Shown here piece after piece: positions 1 through 8,598 of a stretch of DNA of 64,000 nt. Numbering within the stretch: the stretch's first letter is position 1; every line of letters starts with the position of its first letter. A program made the position numbers and the translations under genes. Source of the stretch: Campylobacterota bacterium (lineage in GTDB: Bacteria > Campylobacterota > Campylobacteria > Campylobacterales > Sulfurimonadaceae); contig JBFMGG010000007.1 in assembly GCA_040752835.1 (NCBI GenBank), forward strand, positions 372,001 through 436,000, given 5' to 3'. Below the pieces are notes generated by a model. It was given only the letters and a program-made list of their open reading frames with translations. It was not told the DNA's origin and made no database searches.

Positions 1-597
1 CCGATCGGCCTGAAAGGGACCGATGAGTTCGTGATGAAACTCGCCGAACTGACGGGCGCGGAAGTACCTGAAAAACTCAAAATCGAGCGCGGCCGTCTGG
101 TCGACGCGATGCAGGATTCCTATCCGTACATGCACGGCAAAAAATTCGCGATCTGGGGCGACCCCGATTTCCTTCTCGGCGTGGTTTCATTCCTCCTCGA
201 GATGGGTGCGGAGCCGACGCACGTTCTGTGCCACAATGCACCCAACGGCTGGGCAGAAGAGATGAGAGCGCTGCTCGATACCTCTCCTGCCAAAGACAGC
301 CTGAACGTATGGGCCGGAAAAGACCTGTGGCACATGCGCAGCTTCCTCTTCACCGAGCCGGTCGATTTCATGATCGGTAACAGCTACGGTAAAGAGCTGA
401 TGCGCGATACGGGTACCCCGCTGATTTACGTCGGGTTCCCGATTTTTGACCGCCACCACCTCCACCGCTACAGCATCAGCGGTTACGACGGGGCGCTGAA
501 TCTTCTTACCTGGATCACGAACAAAGTTCTCGATCAACTGGACGAAGAGACCAAAGACATCGCGTCTACCGACTACTTCTTCGATATCGTCCGCTAA
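1..597 (+). CDS. nifK: Nitrogenase MoFe protein beta subunit, 3' part
   Basis: These are the last 198 residues of the nitrogenase molybdenum-iron protein beta chain, which with NifD forms the catalytic heterotetramer reducing N2 to ammonia in the cytoplasm. The frame is open at base 1, so the start and the N-terminal P-cluster cysteines lie outside the window. Characteristic stretches are MIGNSYGKEL, GFPIFDRHHLHR and the closing STDYFFDIVR; the FDRHHLHR signature separates NifK from its paralogue NifN. It ends at TAA, with no further nif gene until nifE about 50 kb away on the same strand. The identity is certain; only the truncation by the window edge limits it. Confidence 0.97.
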   Translation, partial: PIGLKGTDEFVMKLAELTGAEVPEKLKIERGRLVDAMQDSYPYMHGKKFAIWGDPDFLLGVVSFLLEMGAEPTHVLCHNAPNGWAEEMRALLDTSPAKDSLNVWAGKDLWHMRSFLFTEPVDFMIGNSYGKELMRDTGTPLIYVGFPIFDRHHLHRYSISGYDGALNLLTWITNKVLDQLDEETKDIASTDYFFDIVR

Positions 598-610
598 GAG
601 GATATTATTT

Positions 611-763
611 GAACGCCAGTGGAGCAAAGCCCCACTTGGCTTCGCTAGCCGCTATGGCACATGTAGCGTAGCGGAAAGCTTAGCCGTAGGCGACAGCAAA
701 CGCTTGCCTCTTCGAGGCAGAATCTGTCCCCTTGCGGGACACACTTCATTGATTTTCGTCATT
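611..763 (+). other. Row of small hairpins downstream of nifK
   Basis: No credible gene is seen here. Reading left to right there are successive inverted repeats: 615-640 (GCCA-GTGG pairing with CCAC-TGGC, one bulge), 638-650 (GGCT/AGCC), 649-674 (CCGCTA/TAGCGG), 705-719 (TGCCTC/GAGGCA) and 725-741 (TGTCCC/GGGACA). They precede the terminator at 764-787. This could be a structured nifK 3' UTR that protects the nif message, or a small RNA. No known RNA family was recognised. Confidence 0.4.
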
Positions 764-787
764 TCTCCGCGTCTGCGGAGATTTTTC
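764..787 (+). terminator. Rho-independent terminator after nifK
   Basis: A perfect 7-bp stem TCTCCGC/GCGGAGA with a 4-base loop is followed directly by TTTTTCTT. It separates the nifHDK-side transcript from the potassium operon. Confidence 0.8.
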
Positions 788-825
788 TTCCAAAAATTTT
801 GATTTTTCGTTGATTTTTTCGCCAC

Positions 826-831
826 TATAAT
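826..831 (+). promoter_or_regulatory. -10 element of the potassium operon
   Basis: A perfect TATAAT lies 27 bases before the ATG of the 32-residue peptide, in a T-rich stretch just after the nif terminator. No well-spaced -35 hexamer is evident (TTGATT copies sit 10 and 21 bases upstream), so the promoter may depend on an activator, possibly the KdpE-like regulator encoded downstream. Confidence 0.45.
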
Positions 832-858
832 TTGCTGAAACGATGCAAGTGGGGTAAT

Positions 859-957
859 ATGTCTGATCATATGTGGACAGTGGTTTTCGAATCGCTTTTT
901 TTATTTGTATTGGTTATTATTTTTTTCATCCGACTGGTAAAGACACTTCATAAATGA
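859..957 (+). CDS. Unannotated 32-residue membrane peptide, head of potassium operon
   Basis: This short frame encodes MSDHMWTVVF, then a stretch of hydrophobic residues (about 11-24) and a basic end RLVKTLHK, i.e. one predicted transmembrane helix. Its TGA overlaps the ATG of the next gene (ATGA at 954-957), so translation is probably coupled to the KdpD-like kinase. It starts about 20 bases after the expected transcription start. Small hydrophobic peptides are known in K+ transport (KdpF stabilises KdpABC), but no sequence likeness to KdpF is claimed. It could act as a small partner of the kinase or of KtrB. It is below usual gene-calling length; position, coupling and composition support it being real. 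Confidence 0.55.
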   Translation: MSDHMWTVVFESLFLFVLVIIFFIRLVKTLHK

Positions 958-1982
958 CAACATTCGTTTTTCCCTATCGCCATTACGTCGTCGCGTTGGT
1001 ACTTTTATTCGTGATAAGCGTCACGAGTGCACTGTTCGGCGCCGTTATGGGACTTACCAATATCGCGCTGCTCTATCTTTTGCCGGTTCTCGTCATTGCG
1101 TTGCGCGGAGACATGAAAGCGACGACAATTGTGACGGCGATTACCGTCGTGGTTTTCGACCTGCTGAACGTTCCGCCGCTGTTTAGCTTTAGCGTGCACG
1201 ATTTGGTCCACGCGTGGAGCTTCATCCTTTTTTTCCTGGTCGGATACACGATTACCTATCAGGCCAAGCGGATCCAGGCCAATGCAATCAAAGAGATGTT
1301 TCTTGATACCTTGTCGCACGATTTGAAGACTCCGCTTTCCTCACTTCTGGGGAATGTTTCCTTGCTGCTCAAAGACCATCCGGTCGATTCGCAGACACGA
1401 CGTGCTTTATTGCTGCAGATCAACGATTCCGGACAGCGGATCAACCGTCTGGCATCGAACCTTCTCGATAGCGCACGGCTCAAAGACGGAAACGGGGTAC
1501 TGCGACCCGAATGGTGCGATTTCGAAGACATTATCGGTGTCGCGTTGCAAGAATTCCGGTATCACCCCAACCAACATCGTATCGAGGTGGTGATTGATCC
1601 CGACACGGCGCTGTTTTGGGGCGATTGCGCGCTGCTGGTACGTCTGATGGTCAATCTGATGGACAATGCGCTCAAATATACCGAAGAGGGGAAGCGGATC
1701 CGGATTACGGTAGCGACGGATCGGAAAACGATCACGCTCCTCTTTTTCAATGAATCCTCCCCCATCAAAAAAAGCGATTTGAAAAACCTGTTTGAGCGGT
1801 TCTATCGTATCGATGACCGTGCCGATGTCGGCGGAAGCGGTATAGGGCTGTCGATTTGCCGCGATATTGCCGCAGTGCACGGCGGAACAATCGACGCGCG
1901 TAATTGTACGGGCGGAGTCTGTTTCGAAATCCGCCTCCCCATCCGCAAAGCATCGGACCATCCCATCGGAGAAGCATTATGA
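954..1982 (+). CDS. KdpD-like membrane sensor histidine kinase (short form)
   Basis: This 342-residue membrane histidine kinase is likely to sense K+ supply or turgor. Residues about 10-105 hold four membrane segments of the DUF4118 type found in KdpD. They are followed by a HisKA domain with the H-box LSHDLKTPLSSL, an N-box (NLMDNALKYT) and a G-box (GGSGIGLSI). Compared with full-length KdpD (about 900 residues), the N-terminal KdpD and Usp domains are absent. It overlaps the preceding peptide by ATGA and the following regulator by ATGA. The neighbours are KtrB/KtrA-type transporters rather than KdpABC, so this kinase probably controls a Ktr/Trk system. The family call is firm; the signal is inferred. 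Confidence 0.85.
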   Translation: MTTFVFPYRHYVVALVLLFVISVTSALFGAVMGLTNIALLYLLPVLVIALRGDMKATTIVTAITVVVFDLLNVPPLFSFSVHDLVHAWSFILFFLVGYTITYQAKRIQANAIKEMFLDTLSHDLKTPLSSLLGNVSLLLKDHPVDSQTRRALLLQINDSGQRINRLASNLLDSARLKDGNGVLRPEWCDFEDIIGVALQEFRYHPNQHRIEVVIDPDTALFWGDCALLVRLMVNLMDNALKYTEEGKRIRITVATDRKTITLLFFNESSPIKKSDLKNLFERFYRIDDRADVGGSGIGLSICRDIAAVHGGTIDARNCTGGVCFEIRLPIRKASDHPIGEAL

Positions 1983-2683
1983 AGGTTCAGGAACTGGTTC
2001 TGATCATCGAAGACGATGAAGCGATCGCCCGTATGCTGAGCCTGTCGCTTCGTCAGCAGGGATATAAAACGCTGATGGCCACGGATATGCAAAGTGCCCA
2101 CCGTGCCTTTCGTGCGAACCGTCCCGATTTGATATTGCTGGATCTGGGGCTTCCCGACGGTGACGGCAAAACGATGATCCGGACCATACGTACCCAAGCG
2201 GCGGTCCCCATTATCGTCATATCGGCACGTCATGAGGAAAAAGAGGTGATCGCTTCACTGGATGCCGGAGCGGACGATTATGTGTTCAAACCCTTTTCGC
2301 TGGATGAACTTGCCGCGCGTATGCGCTCCGCGCAGCGCCGTTTTCAAGGGTTGTCACCTTCTGTCAACATCATCAGTTGCGGGGATATCATCCTCGACAT
2401 CGCCGAACGCAGTGCCCGAAAAAGCGGCGAATATCTTAAACTGACGCCGACGGAATACAATCTGCTAAAATATTTCATGCTCCATCTCAATCAGGTCCTT
2501 CCGTACGCGCGTATACTCAAAGAAGTATGGGGTGTCGGGTATCAAAACGAGATGCAGTATCTGCGGACGTATATCAACTCCCTGCGCAAAAAAATCGAAA
2601 CGGATGCGGCGCGTCCAGGGTATATACGCACCGAAATGGGTGTCGGATACCGTTTTATCTGCGATACGACAACTCCCGAATAA
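1979..2683 (+). CDS. KdpE-like OmpR-family response regulator
   Basis: This 234-residue response regulator pairs with the kinase encoded just upstream (ATGA overlap at 1979-1982). The receiver domain (residues about 6-120) has the acidic pair EDDE, the phosphoacceptor in LILLDLGLPDGDG, and a conserved Lys in YVFKPF. The C-terminal winged helix of Trans_reg_C type ends with MGVGYRFIC, typical of KdpE (RGVGYRM). The start at 1979 was chosen for the overlap and because the receiver begins right there; a longer upstream frame adds unrelated residues. It probably activates this operon in response to K+ limitation. Confidence 0.88.
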   Translation: MKVQELVLIIEDDEAIARMLSLSLRQQGYKTLMATDMQSAHRAFRANRPDLILLDLGLPDGDGKTMIRTIRTQAAVPIIVISARHEEKEVIASLDAGADDYVFKPFSLDELAARMRSAQRRFQGLSPSVNIISCGDIILDIAERSARKSGEYLKLTPTEYNLLKYFMLHLNQVLPYARILKEVWGVGYQNEMQYLRTYINSLRKKIETDAARPGYIRTEMGVGYRFICDTTTPE

Positions 2684-4016
2684 AGGATTTCCCATACATA
2701 CCCGCGAATTAAAACTGATCGTCTACAGCTTCATCGGCCTGATCCTTTTTGGAACTTTGCTGCTTTTGATGCCCTTTTCCCATAACGGCGAACTTCGCTT
2801 TATCGATGCCCTCTTTACCTCTACTTCCGCGGTATGTGTGACGGGGTTGATCGTCAAAGATACTCCCGTCGATTTTACACCCATTGGGCAGACCGTCATC
2901 ATGCTTCTGATCCAGATCGGGGGGCTTGGGTATATGACCGCCGTGACCTTTCTGGCCGTAGTGCGCCGCCAAAAAATCGGCTATCGGGACCGCCTGATCC
3001 TGCAAGAATCGCTCAATTATCCGGGAATGGACGGTTTGGTACGGTTTTTGAAGATCGTTTTCGGATCGATTTTTATCATCGAAGTGATCGGGATGGCCGT
3101 CCTGACCCTGCGGTTCTGGGCGGACATGCCGCTTGAGAAGGCGGCTTGGTACGGGGTGTTTCATGCCGTTTCGGCCTTCAATAATGCCGGATTTTCTCTT
3201 TTCAGCGATAACATGATGGGATACCGGGGCGACTGGATCATCAATCTCACCGTGCCTGCACTGATCATTTTGGGAGGGCTGGGATATCTGGTTTTGACCG
3301 AGCTTTACCATTTCCGAAAAAAAGAGATTTTGCGCCTTTCCACCCATACCAAAATCGTCCTGGTAATGACGGCGATTTTGATCGCAGCAGGTATGGGACT
3401 GTTGCTCTCGCTGGAATGGAACAATGCGTTTCAATCGCTTTCATGGGATGAGAAATTGCTTGCCGCGTGGTTTGCGTCGGTCAACTACCGCACAGCCGGT
3501 TTCAACAGCATCGACCTCTCGACGCTGAGTGACGCCAACCTGTTTTTTTCGACGTTTTTCATGATGATCGGAGGGGCTCCGGGCGGTACGGCGGGGGGGA
3601 TCAAAATCACCGCCGTCGCATTGGCGTTGATCGGTGTTTGGTATACGCTTCGGGGAGATACCCACGTCCATGTTTTCCGTCGTTCCATCCCGTCGTACCA
3701 GATCCACAAAGCCTATGCGATCATTTTCGTCGCTTCGTTTTACGTCGTCGTATCGACCGTATTGCTGAGCGAAGTTGAGAGGCTTCCGTTTTTGCGGACA
3801 CTGTTTGAGGCGTGTTCGGCGTTTGGAACCGTGGGACTCTCAACGGGGAACGGAGGGGTGCTCAGCTACAGCGCGCTGTTCAGCGACGCGGGCAAGCTCA
3901 ATATCATTTTGTTGATGTTTATGGGACGGATCGGGGTGTTTGCCTTTACGGTCGTTATCGTCGGAAAAGCGGTGGAAAGCCGCATCAAATACGCAGAAGG
4001 AAAGGTAGTACTATGA
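2640..4016 (+). CDS. KtrB/TrkH-type K+ uptake channel subunit
   Basis: This is a membrane K+ translocation subunit of the superfamily of K+ transporters. The four pore-loop repeats are visible with their filter glycines: TSAVCVTGLIV, VSAFNNAGFSL, VNYRTAGFNSI and CSAFGTVGLSTG. The start is uncertain. GTG at 2640 (used here, 458 residues) and ATG at 2604 both lie inside the kdpE-like gene and lack a ribosome site. A clear AAAGGA at 2683-2688 is placed for a start at 2694, but that codon is ATA. The stop overlaps the ktrA-like start (ATGA, 4013-4016). Without its cytosolic partner such a pore is inactive, and the partner follows directly. Confidence 0.9.
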   Translation: MSDTVLSAIRQLPNKGFPIHTRELKLIVYSFIGLILFGTLLLLMPFSHNGELRFIDALFTSTSAVCVTGLIVKDTPVDFTPIGQTVIMLLIQIGGLGYMTAVTFLAVVRRQKIGYRDRLILQESLNYPGMDGLVRFLKIVFGSIFIIEVIGMAVLTLRFWADMPLEKAAWYGVFHAVSAFNNAGFSLFSDNMMGYRGDWIINLTVPALIILGGLGYLVLTELYHFRKKEILRLSTHTKIVLVMTAILIAAGMGLLLSLEWNNAFQSLSWDEKLLAAWFASVNYRTAGFNSIDLSTLSDANLFFSTFFMMIGGAPGGTAGGIKITAVALALIGVWYTLRGDTHVHVFRRSIPSYQIHKAYAIIFVASFYVVVSTVLLSEVERLPFLRTLFEACSAFGTVGLSTGNGGVLSYSALFSDAGKLNIILLMFMGRIGVFAFTVVIVGKAVESRIKYAEGKVVL

Positions 4017-4663
4017 ATAATTATGCGGTCATCGGATTGGGAAAATTCGGATTTCATGTTGCCAAAGGGTTAGCCCAGCAGGGGCTGAGTGTTATTGCCG
4101 TCGATCAGGACGAAGAACAGATCCGGGAGATCAACGAATTCGTGCAGGATGCGATCGTGCTCGATTCGACCGATATCCGCGCATTGCGCGAAGCGGGAAT
4201 CGGCAACGCCGACGTCGCGGTGGTGAGCATCGGCGAGAACATCGAAGCGAGCATCCTGACCGTCATGGCGCTCAAAGAACTGGGCGTTGAAACGGTCGTG
4301 GCCAAGGCGATCACGGCAGTACACGGGCAGATCCTATCCAAGCTCGGCGCGGCCAAAGTAATCTATCCCGAGATGGAATCGGCCAAGAAGATCGTCAAAA
4401 AAATGGTCAAAAACATGCATTACGAAACGATCGATCTCTCCATTACGATGAAGATCGCCAAACTGACCGTCCCTTCGTTTTGGGTCGGCACGTCGGTATT
4501 GTCGCCCGTTTTCGAAAACGAGTACGAAGTGAAACCCATCGCCTACAAACACGGCGGGATATGGTATACCTCCTTTGAACAAGACGACGTTCTGGAAAAA
4601 GGGGACATCCTCGTCGTCCTCGGCAACACCGCCCACATCGAGGCGTTGAGTAAAAAAATATAA
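4013..4663 (+). CDS. KtrA/TrkA-type regulatory RCK subunit
   Basis: This 216-residue cytosolic subunit gates the KtrB-like pore in response to nucleotide. It has an N-terminal Rossmann RCK_N domain with the dinucleotide motif GLGKFG (residues about 7-12), the acidic end of beta-2 (VDQDEEQ), and a C-terminal RCK_C part from about residue 140 (TVPSFWVGTSVL). One RCK_N plus one RCK_C is the KtrA layout; enterobacterial TrkA has two of each. Coupling to ktrB by ATGA means the two are made together. It is the last gene of the potassium operon. Confidence 0.9.
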   Translation: MNNYAVIGLGKFGFHVAKGLAQQGLSVIAVDQDEEQIREINEFVQDAIVLDSTDIRALREAGIGNADVAVVSIGENIEASILTVMALKELGVETVVAKAITAVHGQILSKLGAAKVIYPEMESAKKIVKKMVKNMHYETIDLSITMKIAKLTVPSFWVGTSVLSPVFENEYEVKPIAYKHGGIWYTSFEQDDVLEKGDILVVLGNTAHIEALSKKI

Positions 4664-4754
4664 CGCGGAGAATAGTAATTATTTATAACTAAATTATATA
4701 ATTCAGAGGATCGACAGCTTTTCGGAGTACGATGGTGTCATTAAAGGGGTTGGT

Positions 4755-6818
4755 ATGACTCTGATGCACAACATGACGATCACCCGGCGTACCGTATTGT
4801 GGCTGGTGGCGATATCGGCCGTATGGTTTACCGTTTTGGCGTTCGTCGTCCTTCAGGTCCGCGAGAGGGTCCGTCACGACGGCCTCACCGAAATCCGCAA
4901 CGTCCTTCAACACAAAACCGAAGCGATCGGGCGTTACGTCGCCTCGCAGAAAACCTCTCTGGACAATCTGGGCTACATCATCGACTTCGAATCGCGCCAC
5001 CACGCGATCTTCAGCCGTTCCTTCTGGAAAGACCCTCCGGCCGAATGGAATGCCGTCGTTTCGGATTTCGCCAAACAAAACGGCTTTTACGATATATTTA
5101 TCATCTCGGTGCAGGGTGATATCCTCTACAGCGTCAAAGAAGAGAGCGATCTGCATACCAACCTCTTCAACGGCCCCTACCGCGACAGCGAACTCTCCAC
5201 GGTGTTTAAAAACGCCCTGAGCAATGTTCTTCCTTACATTTCCGATTTCCGTTATTATCCTCCCAGCCGCGATTATGCCGCGTTTATGGCCAAACCCATT
5301 CTCAAAGAGGGAAAAGTGATCGGCGTGGCGGCGGTGCAAATGGATAACCGTGCCATCCATGCGGTGATCAACGATTACCGCGAACTCGGCAAAACGGGGG
5401 AAGTGATCGCATCGGTATACCGTAGCGGAGAATGGATCGCCATGGCTCCGCCCCGACACGGCGGATACCAGGCCTATGGCCCCATGCACGAACCTTCGTG
5501 TTTTCCCGCCGATGAAGTGAGAAAAGGGGAAAAAGGGGAAAAATACGCCCTCAACCAAAAAGGCTCCAGCGTCGCCGTGGCGTGGGATTACATCGAAGAA
5601 CTGCGGTGGATCGTCGCGGTCACGATCAACGAACAAGAACTCCTGAACGGCTGGTATAAGCTGATGACGTCGCTGATGGTCATTTTTTTCAACGGCGTGT
5701 TTCTGATCGGTTTCATGGTGGTGATGGCGTTCCGTTCGTTCTCCGGGCCGATCCAGGAATTGACCAACAAGGCCAAACAGCTTAGTGAAGGGGATTACGA
5801 TATCGATCTCAACGCCTCGAAATACGATTACGAATGGCAGATCCTCGTGGAGGGGTTCAAACAGATGTCGTTTGAAATCAAGCACAAGATCGCGCAGCTC
5901 AACGAACTCAACCAAAGCCTCGAAGAACGGATCCGTGTGAAAGCGCAAACCCTGCAGGAATACATCGACATCGTCGACAAATACGTCATCACCTCGCGCA
6001 CCGACAAATATGGCAATATCACCTACGTTTCCGAAGCGTTCTGCAGGGTAAGCGGTTATTCAAAAGAGGAACTGATCGGCAAAAATCACCGTATCGTGCG
6101 CCATCCCGATATGTCCCCCGAACTGTTCGAACAGCTTTGGACGACCATCGCGGCGGGCAGGGTCTGGAAAGGGGAGATCAAAAACCGCAGGGCCGACGGG
6201 AACCACTACTGGGTCGACACGACCATTACCCCCACCGTCGAGAACGGCGAGATTGTGGGCTATACGGCCGTGCGGCATGACATTACGGACAAAAAAATGA
6301 TCGAAGAGATGGCGGTGACCGACCCGATGACGGGGCTTTACAACCGCCGCCATTACGTCAAAACGATCCAAAAAGAGCTCAATCGGGCCAAACGCAACCG
6401 TTACACCCTCGCACTGATGATGATCGACGTGGACAACTTCAAGCTTTACAACGATACCTACGGACACCAGGAAGGCGATGAAGTCCTGAGCCGTATCGCC
6501 GCGATCCTGAAAATGTATACCTCGCGGGGCGGAGAGTGCGCGTTCCGCCTCGGGGGCGAAGAGTTTGCGATTCTCGTCGGCAGTATGGAAGAGGCCGAAT
6601 ACTACGATCTCGCCGAGCGGATACGCAGGGATATCGAGTCATTGCGGATCGTCCATGAAAAAAATCCTCCCTCCCGGTACGTCACGATTTCGGTCGGAAT
6701 CGCCCTGCGCACCGCCGATTCGGCGGTCGGTTGCGAAGAGCTGTACAAACATGCCGACGCGCAGCTGTACCGTTCAAAAGAGCTGGGACGTAACCGGGTG
6801 TCGATGGAAACGGTCTAG
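4755..6818 (+). CDS. Membrane diguanylate cyclase: Cache-HAMP-PAS-GGDEF
   Basis: This 687-residue membrane enzyme is expected to make c-di-GMP from two GTP. The order is: membrane helix about 13-35, a large periplasmic Cache-like domain to about 295, a second helix about 298-320, HAMP, a coiled coil (IAQLNELNQSLEERI), a PAS domain about 405-515 of the aerotaxis-receptor type (HRIVRHPDMSPELFEQLW, NHYWVDTTITP), and GGDEF about 525-687. The active site reads RLGGEEFAIL, so catalysis should be intact. The usual inhibitory-site RxxD is RGGE here, a conservative change. AAGGGG precedes the ATG, and TATAAT-like sequence is present at about 4693-4701. Aer-type PAS domains often bind FAD, so redox sensing is a reasonable inference. 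Confidence 0.9.
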   Translation: MTLMHNMTITRRTVLWLVAISAVWFTVLAFVVLQVRERVRHDGLTEIRNVLQHKTEAIGRYVASQKTSLDNLGYIIDFESRHHAIFSRSFWKDPPAEWNAVVSDFAKQNGFYDIFIISVQGDILYSVKEESDLHTNLFNGPYRDSELSTVFKNALSNVLPYISDFRYYPPSRDYAAFMAKPILKEGKVIGVAAVQMDNRAIHAVINDYRELGKTGEVIASVYRSGEWIAMAPPRHGGYQAYGPMHEPSCFPADEVRKGEKGEKYALNQKGSSVAVAWDYIEELRWIVAVTINEQELLNGWYKLMTSLMVIFFNGVFLIGFMVVMAFRSFSGPIQELTNKAKQLSEGDYDIDLNASKYDYEWQILVEGFKQMSFEIKHKIAQLNELNQSLEERIRVKAQTLQEYIDIVDKYVITSRTDKYGNITYVSEAFCRVSGYSKEELIGKNHRIVRHPDMSPELFEQLWTTIAAGRVWKGEIKNRRADGNHYWVDTTITPTVENGEIVGYTAVRHDITDKKMIEEMAVTDPMTGLYNRRHYVKTIQKELNRAKRNRYTLALMMIDVDNFKLYNDTYGHQEGDEVLSRIAAILKMYTSRGGECAFRLGGEEFAILVGSMEEAEYYDLAERIRRDIESLRIVHEKNPPSRYVTISVGIALRTADSAVGCEELYKHADAQLYRSKELGRNRVSMETV

Positions 6819-6860
6819 AACGCCGATTGCAGTCGATGAAAAAAGATCGGGAGGATACGT

Positions 6861-7085
6861 ATGGAACATCACGTCGTTATCGAAAAACTTTGCAGCTGCG
6901 CCAAAAAAGAGGGGTTCAGCCAGATCAGCACCTACGGTGACAAACCCTCGGCTCTCGAAGCTGCCCGGACGCAGCTGGCCTACATGCAGGGGCGCTTTTG
7001 CGGAAAACACGAATTCGAGCTGGTCGAGGTCGACGACCATTACGTGATCGGGATGGTCAGCGGCTGCGGCTGCGGCGGAGGATGA
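6861..7085 (+). CDS. Small cysteine-bearing protein, function unknown
   Basis: This 74-residue soluble protein was not recognised. It starts with MEHHVVIEKLCSCAKKEGF and ends with an unusual SGCGCGGG tail; five cysteines (two CxC pairs and one single) suggest metal or cofactor binding or disulfide chemistry. GGGAGG lies a proper distance before the ATG. It sits 42 bases after the diguanylate cyclase gene and may share its transcript. No function is proposed. Confidence 0.7.
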   Translation: MEHHVVIEKLCSCAKKEGFSQISTYGDKPSALEAARTQLAYMQGRFCGKHEFELVEVDDHYVIGMVSGCGCGGG

Positions 7086-7097
7086 GTCCTGTTAGAC

Positions 7098-7127
7098 TTG
7101 ATTGTTGAGCGGGCACCCTGATAAAAT
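7098..7127 (+). promoter_or_regulatory. Putative sigma-70 promoter
   Basis: TTGATT (7098-7103), an 18-base spacer and TAAAAT (7122-7127) lie 34 bases before the chosen TTG start at 7162. Confidence 0.4.
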
Positions 7128-7161
7128 TGCATTCCCGCAAATCAACGACAAGGTTTATGAA

Positions 7162-7572
7162 TTGAGCATCTACGCATTACAGTCCCCGGCCGGCGGTTTT
7201 TTGGATGAAGATTTAAGGCATTTCAACAAAACGTTCGACGACTGGTGCGTGCAGTTCGATAACTACGAAGACGCCAGGCTTATCGCCGAGACCCTCGACA
7301 AAAACCTCTATGCCGAAGTGGTGGAAATCACCCCGCTTAGTTATCCGAAATATTTTTTTCCGAACTTGCAGGGGATCATCCATGCCACGCGAGAAGTGGA
7401 CGGCAATATCGTCTGCATCGTCGAACCCTTCACCGGATCGTATTTTCGCCTTGCGGTATGCAATCTGAAAACCAAAACCGTCAAGCTCACCCCTTCGCGC
7501 TACAAAAGCACCATGAGCGTGGAGGGGGCGTTTGCCAATTTTAAAACGCGGGAAAGCGGCGACCCTCTCTAG
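7162..7572 (+). CDS. Hypothetical soluble protein
   Basis: This 136-residue protein (LSIYALQSPAGGFLDEDL onward) is of no recognised family, with no signal peptide or membrane helix. The TTG at 7162 was chosen because AAGG lies 8 bases upstream and a putative promoter ends at 7127; an upstream TTG at 7102 would start inside that promoter. The middle part (FPNLQGIIHATREVDGN) looks like ordinary beta-rich globular sequence. Confidence 0.6.
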   Translation: MSIYALQSPAGGFLDEDLRHFNKTFDDWCVQFDNYEDARLIAETLDKNLYAEVVEITPLSYPKYFFPNLQGIIHATREVDGNIVCIVEPFTGSYFRLAVCNLKTKTVKLTPSRYKSTMSVEGAFANFKTRESGDPL

Positions 7573-7732
7573 GGCTGGCGTAAGGATGCCACTTGCCATT
7601 TCGCCTCAAATGGGTAAATACGGGACATTGCGCATCGATGCGGGCCGCTTTGGCATGGCCCCTAATCCGATGTTGAAGTTTTTTTGGTCATCATTGGAAA
7701 GAGTATTTTCCGACGTAAGAGTTTTTGTAAGC

Positions 7733-8563
7733 ATGATGAGCCGATATTTTTTCCTGATAACGATATTTTTTACCTTTTCCCTCAACGCCCAGATCGACAA
7801 AGACGAAATGGACAGACTCAAAGTCGACGCGCTGATCGTCAAAGACCTCAAATCCGATGCGATGGTCTATTCCAAAGAAGCGTTCAAAGAAGTCAAGCCC
7901 GCCAGCCTGACCAAAATCATGACGGCGATCCTGGCGCTGGAGCAGGGGTATCTGTACCGCCCGGTGGTGATTACCTCCGAAATGGTTCGGGTCGAACCGA
8001 CCAAAGCGGGATACAGGGAAGGGGAGATGGTCATCCTTGAAGATCTCGTAAAGGCGGCCATGATCGAGTCGGACAACGACGCCGCGATGGCGATCGCGGT
8101 CGCCGTAGGCGGAAGCGTGGAGAAATTCGTCGAAATGATGAACGCCAAAGCCTCACTGCTGGGGATGAACAATACCCTGTTCACCAACCCCTGCGGCTAC
8201 GACATCGGCAACCACCACTCCACCCCGATCGATCTTCTCAGACTTGCCGAATACGCGATTCAAAATCCCCGGTTTAACGAAATCACGCGGATGAACCGCC
8301 ACGAATACGCCGAGCTTATTTCAGGCCGCCCCTTTGTCGCCAAGACCCACAACCATCTTCTGAACCGTTACGAATACGCCGTGGGGGTTAAAACGGGTTA
8401 CACTTCCAAAGCGGGCCCCTGTCTGATCGCCCGTGCCCAAAAAGACGGAAAAGACTGTCTGATTATCATGCTCAATGCCAAAGAAAACCGCTGGAGCCTC
8501 GCCCGCCAGATTTTCGAAAAGCTCTTTGTGCGTCCAGAGGATCAACCTTCCGACAAAGTATAG
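7733..8563 (+). CDS. D-alanyl-D-alanine carboxypeptidase (PBP5/6 type, S11)
   Basis: This 276-residue exported penicillin-binding protein should trim the terminal D-Ala from peptidoglycan stem peptides in the periplasm. All three S11 active-site motifs are present: SxxK as ASLTKIMT, SxN as ESDNDAA and KTG as GVKTGYTSKAG. A signal peptide (MMSRYFFLITIFFTFSLNA) sits at the start chosen here; the frame is open further upstream but those residues do not fit an exported protein. It is shorter than E. coli DacA (about 400) because the C-terminal beta domain and membrane anchor are missing, as in many short homologues. The 160 bases before it hold nothing recognisable. Confidence 0.88.
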   Translation: MMSRYFFLITIFFTFSLNAQIDKDEMDRLKVDALIVKDLKSDAMVYSKEAFKEVKPASLTKIMTAILALEQGYLYRPVVITSEMVRVEPTKAGYREGEMVILEDLVKAAMIESDNDAAMAIAVAVGGSVEKFVEMMNAKASLLGMNNTLFTNPCGYDIGNHHSTPIDLLRLAEYAIQNPRFNEITRMNRHEYAELISGRPFVAKTHNHLLNRYEYAVGVKTGYTSKAGPCLIARAQKDGKDCLIIMLNAKENRWSLARQIFEKLFVRPEDQPSDKV

Positions 8564-8598
8564 CGGTCGGATCGTTTTTTATCCCGTTTTATTTGGTT

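Noticed and set aside
4689-5948. Long minus-strand open frame opposite the diguanylate cyclase gene
   Set aside because: It mirrors the codon pattern of the real plus-strand gene, has no recognisable domain and no ribosome site. The same applies to long antisense frames at 19194-20825 (+), 23128-24792 (+) and 59064-60821 (-).
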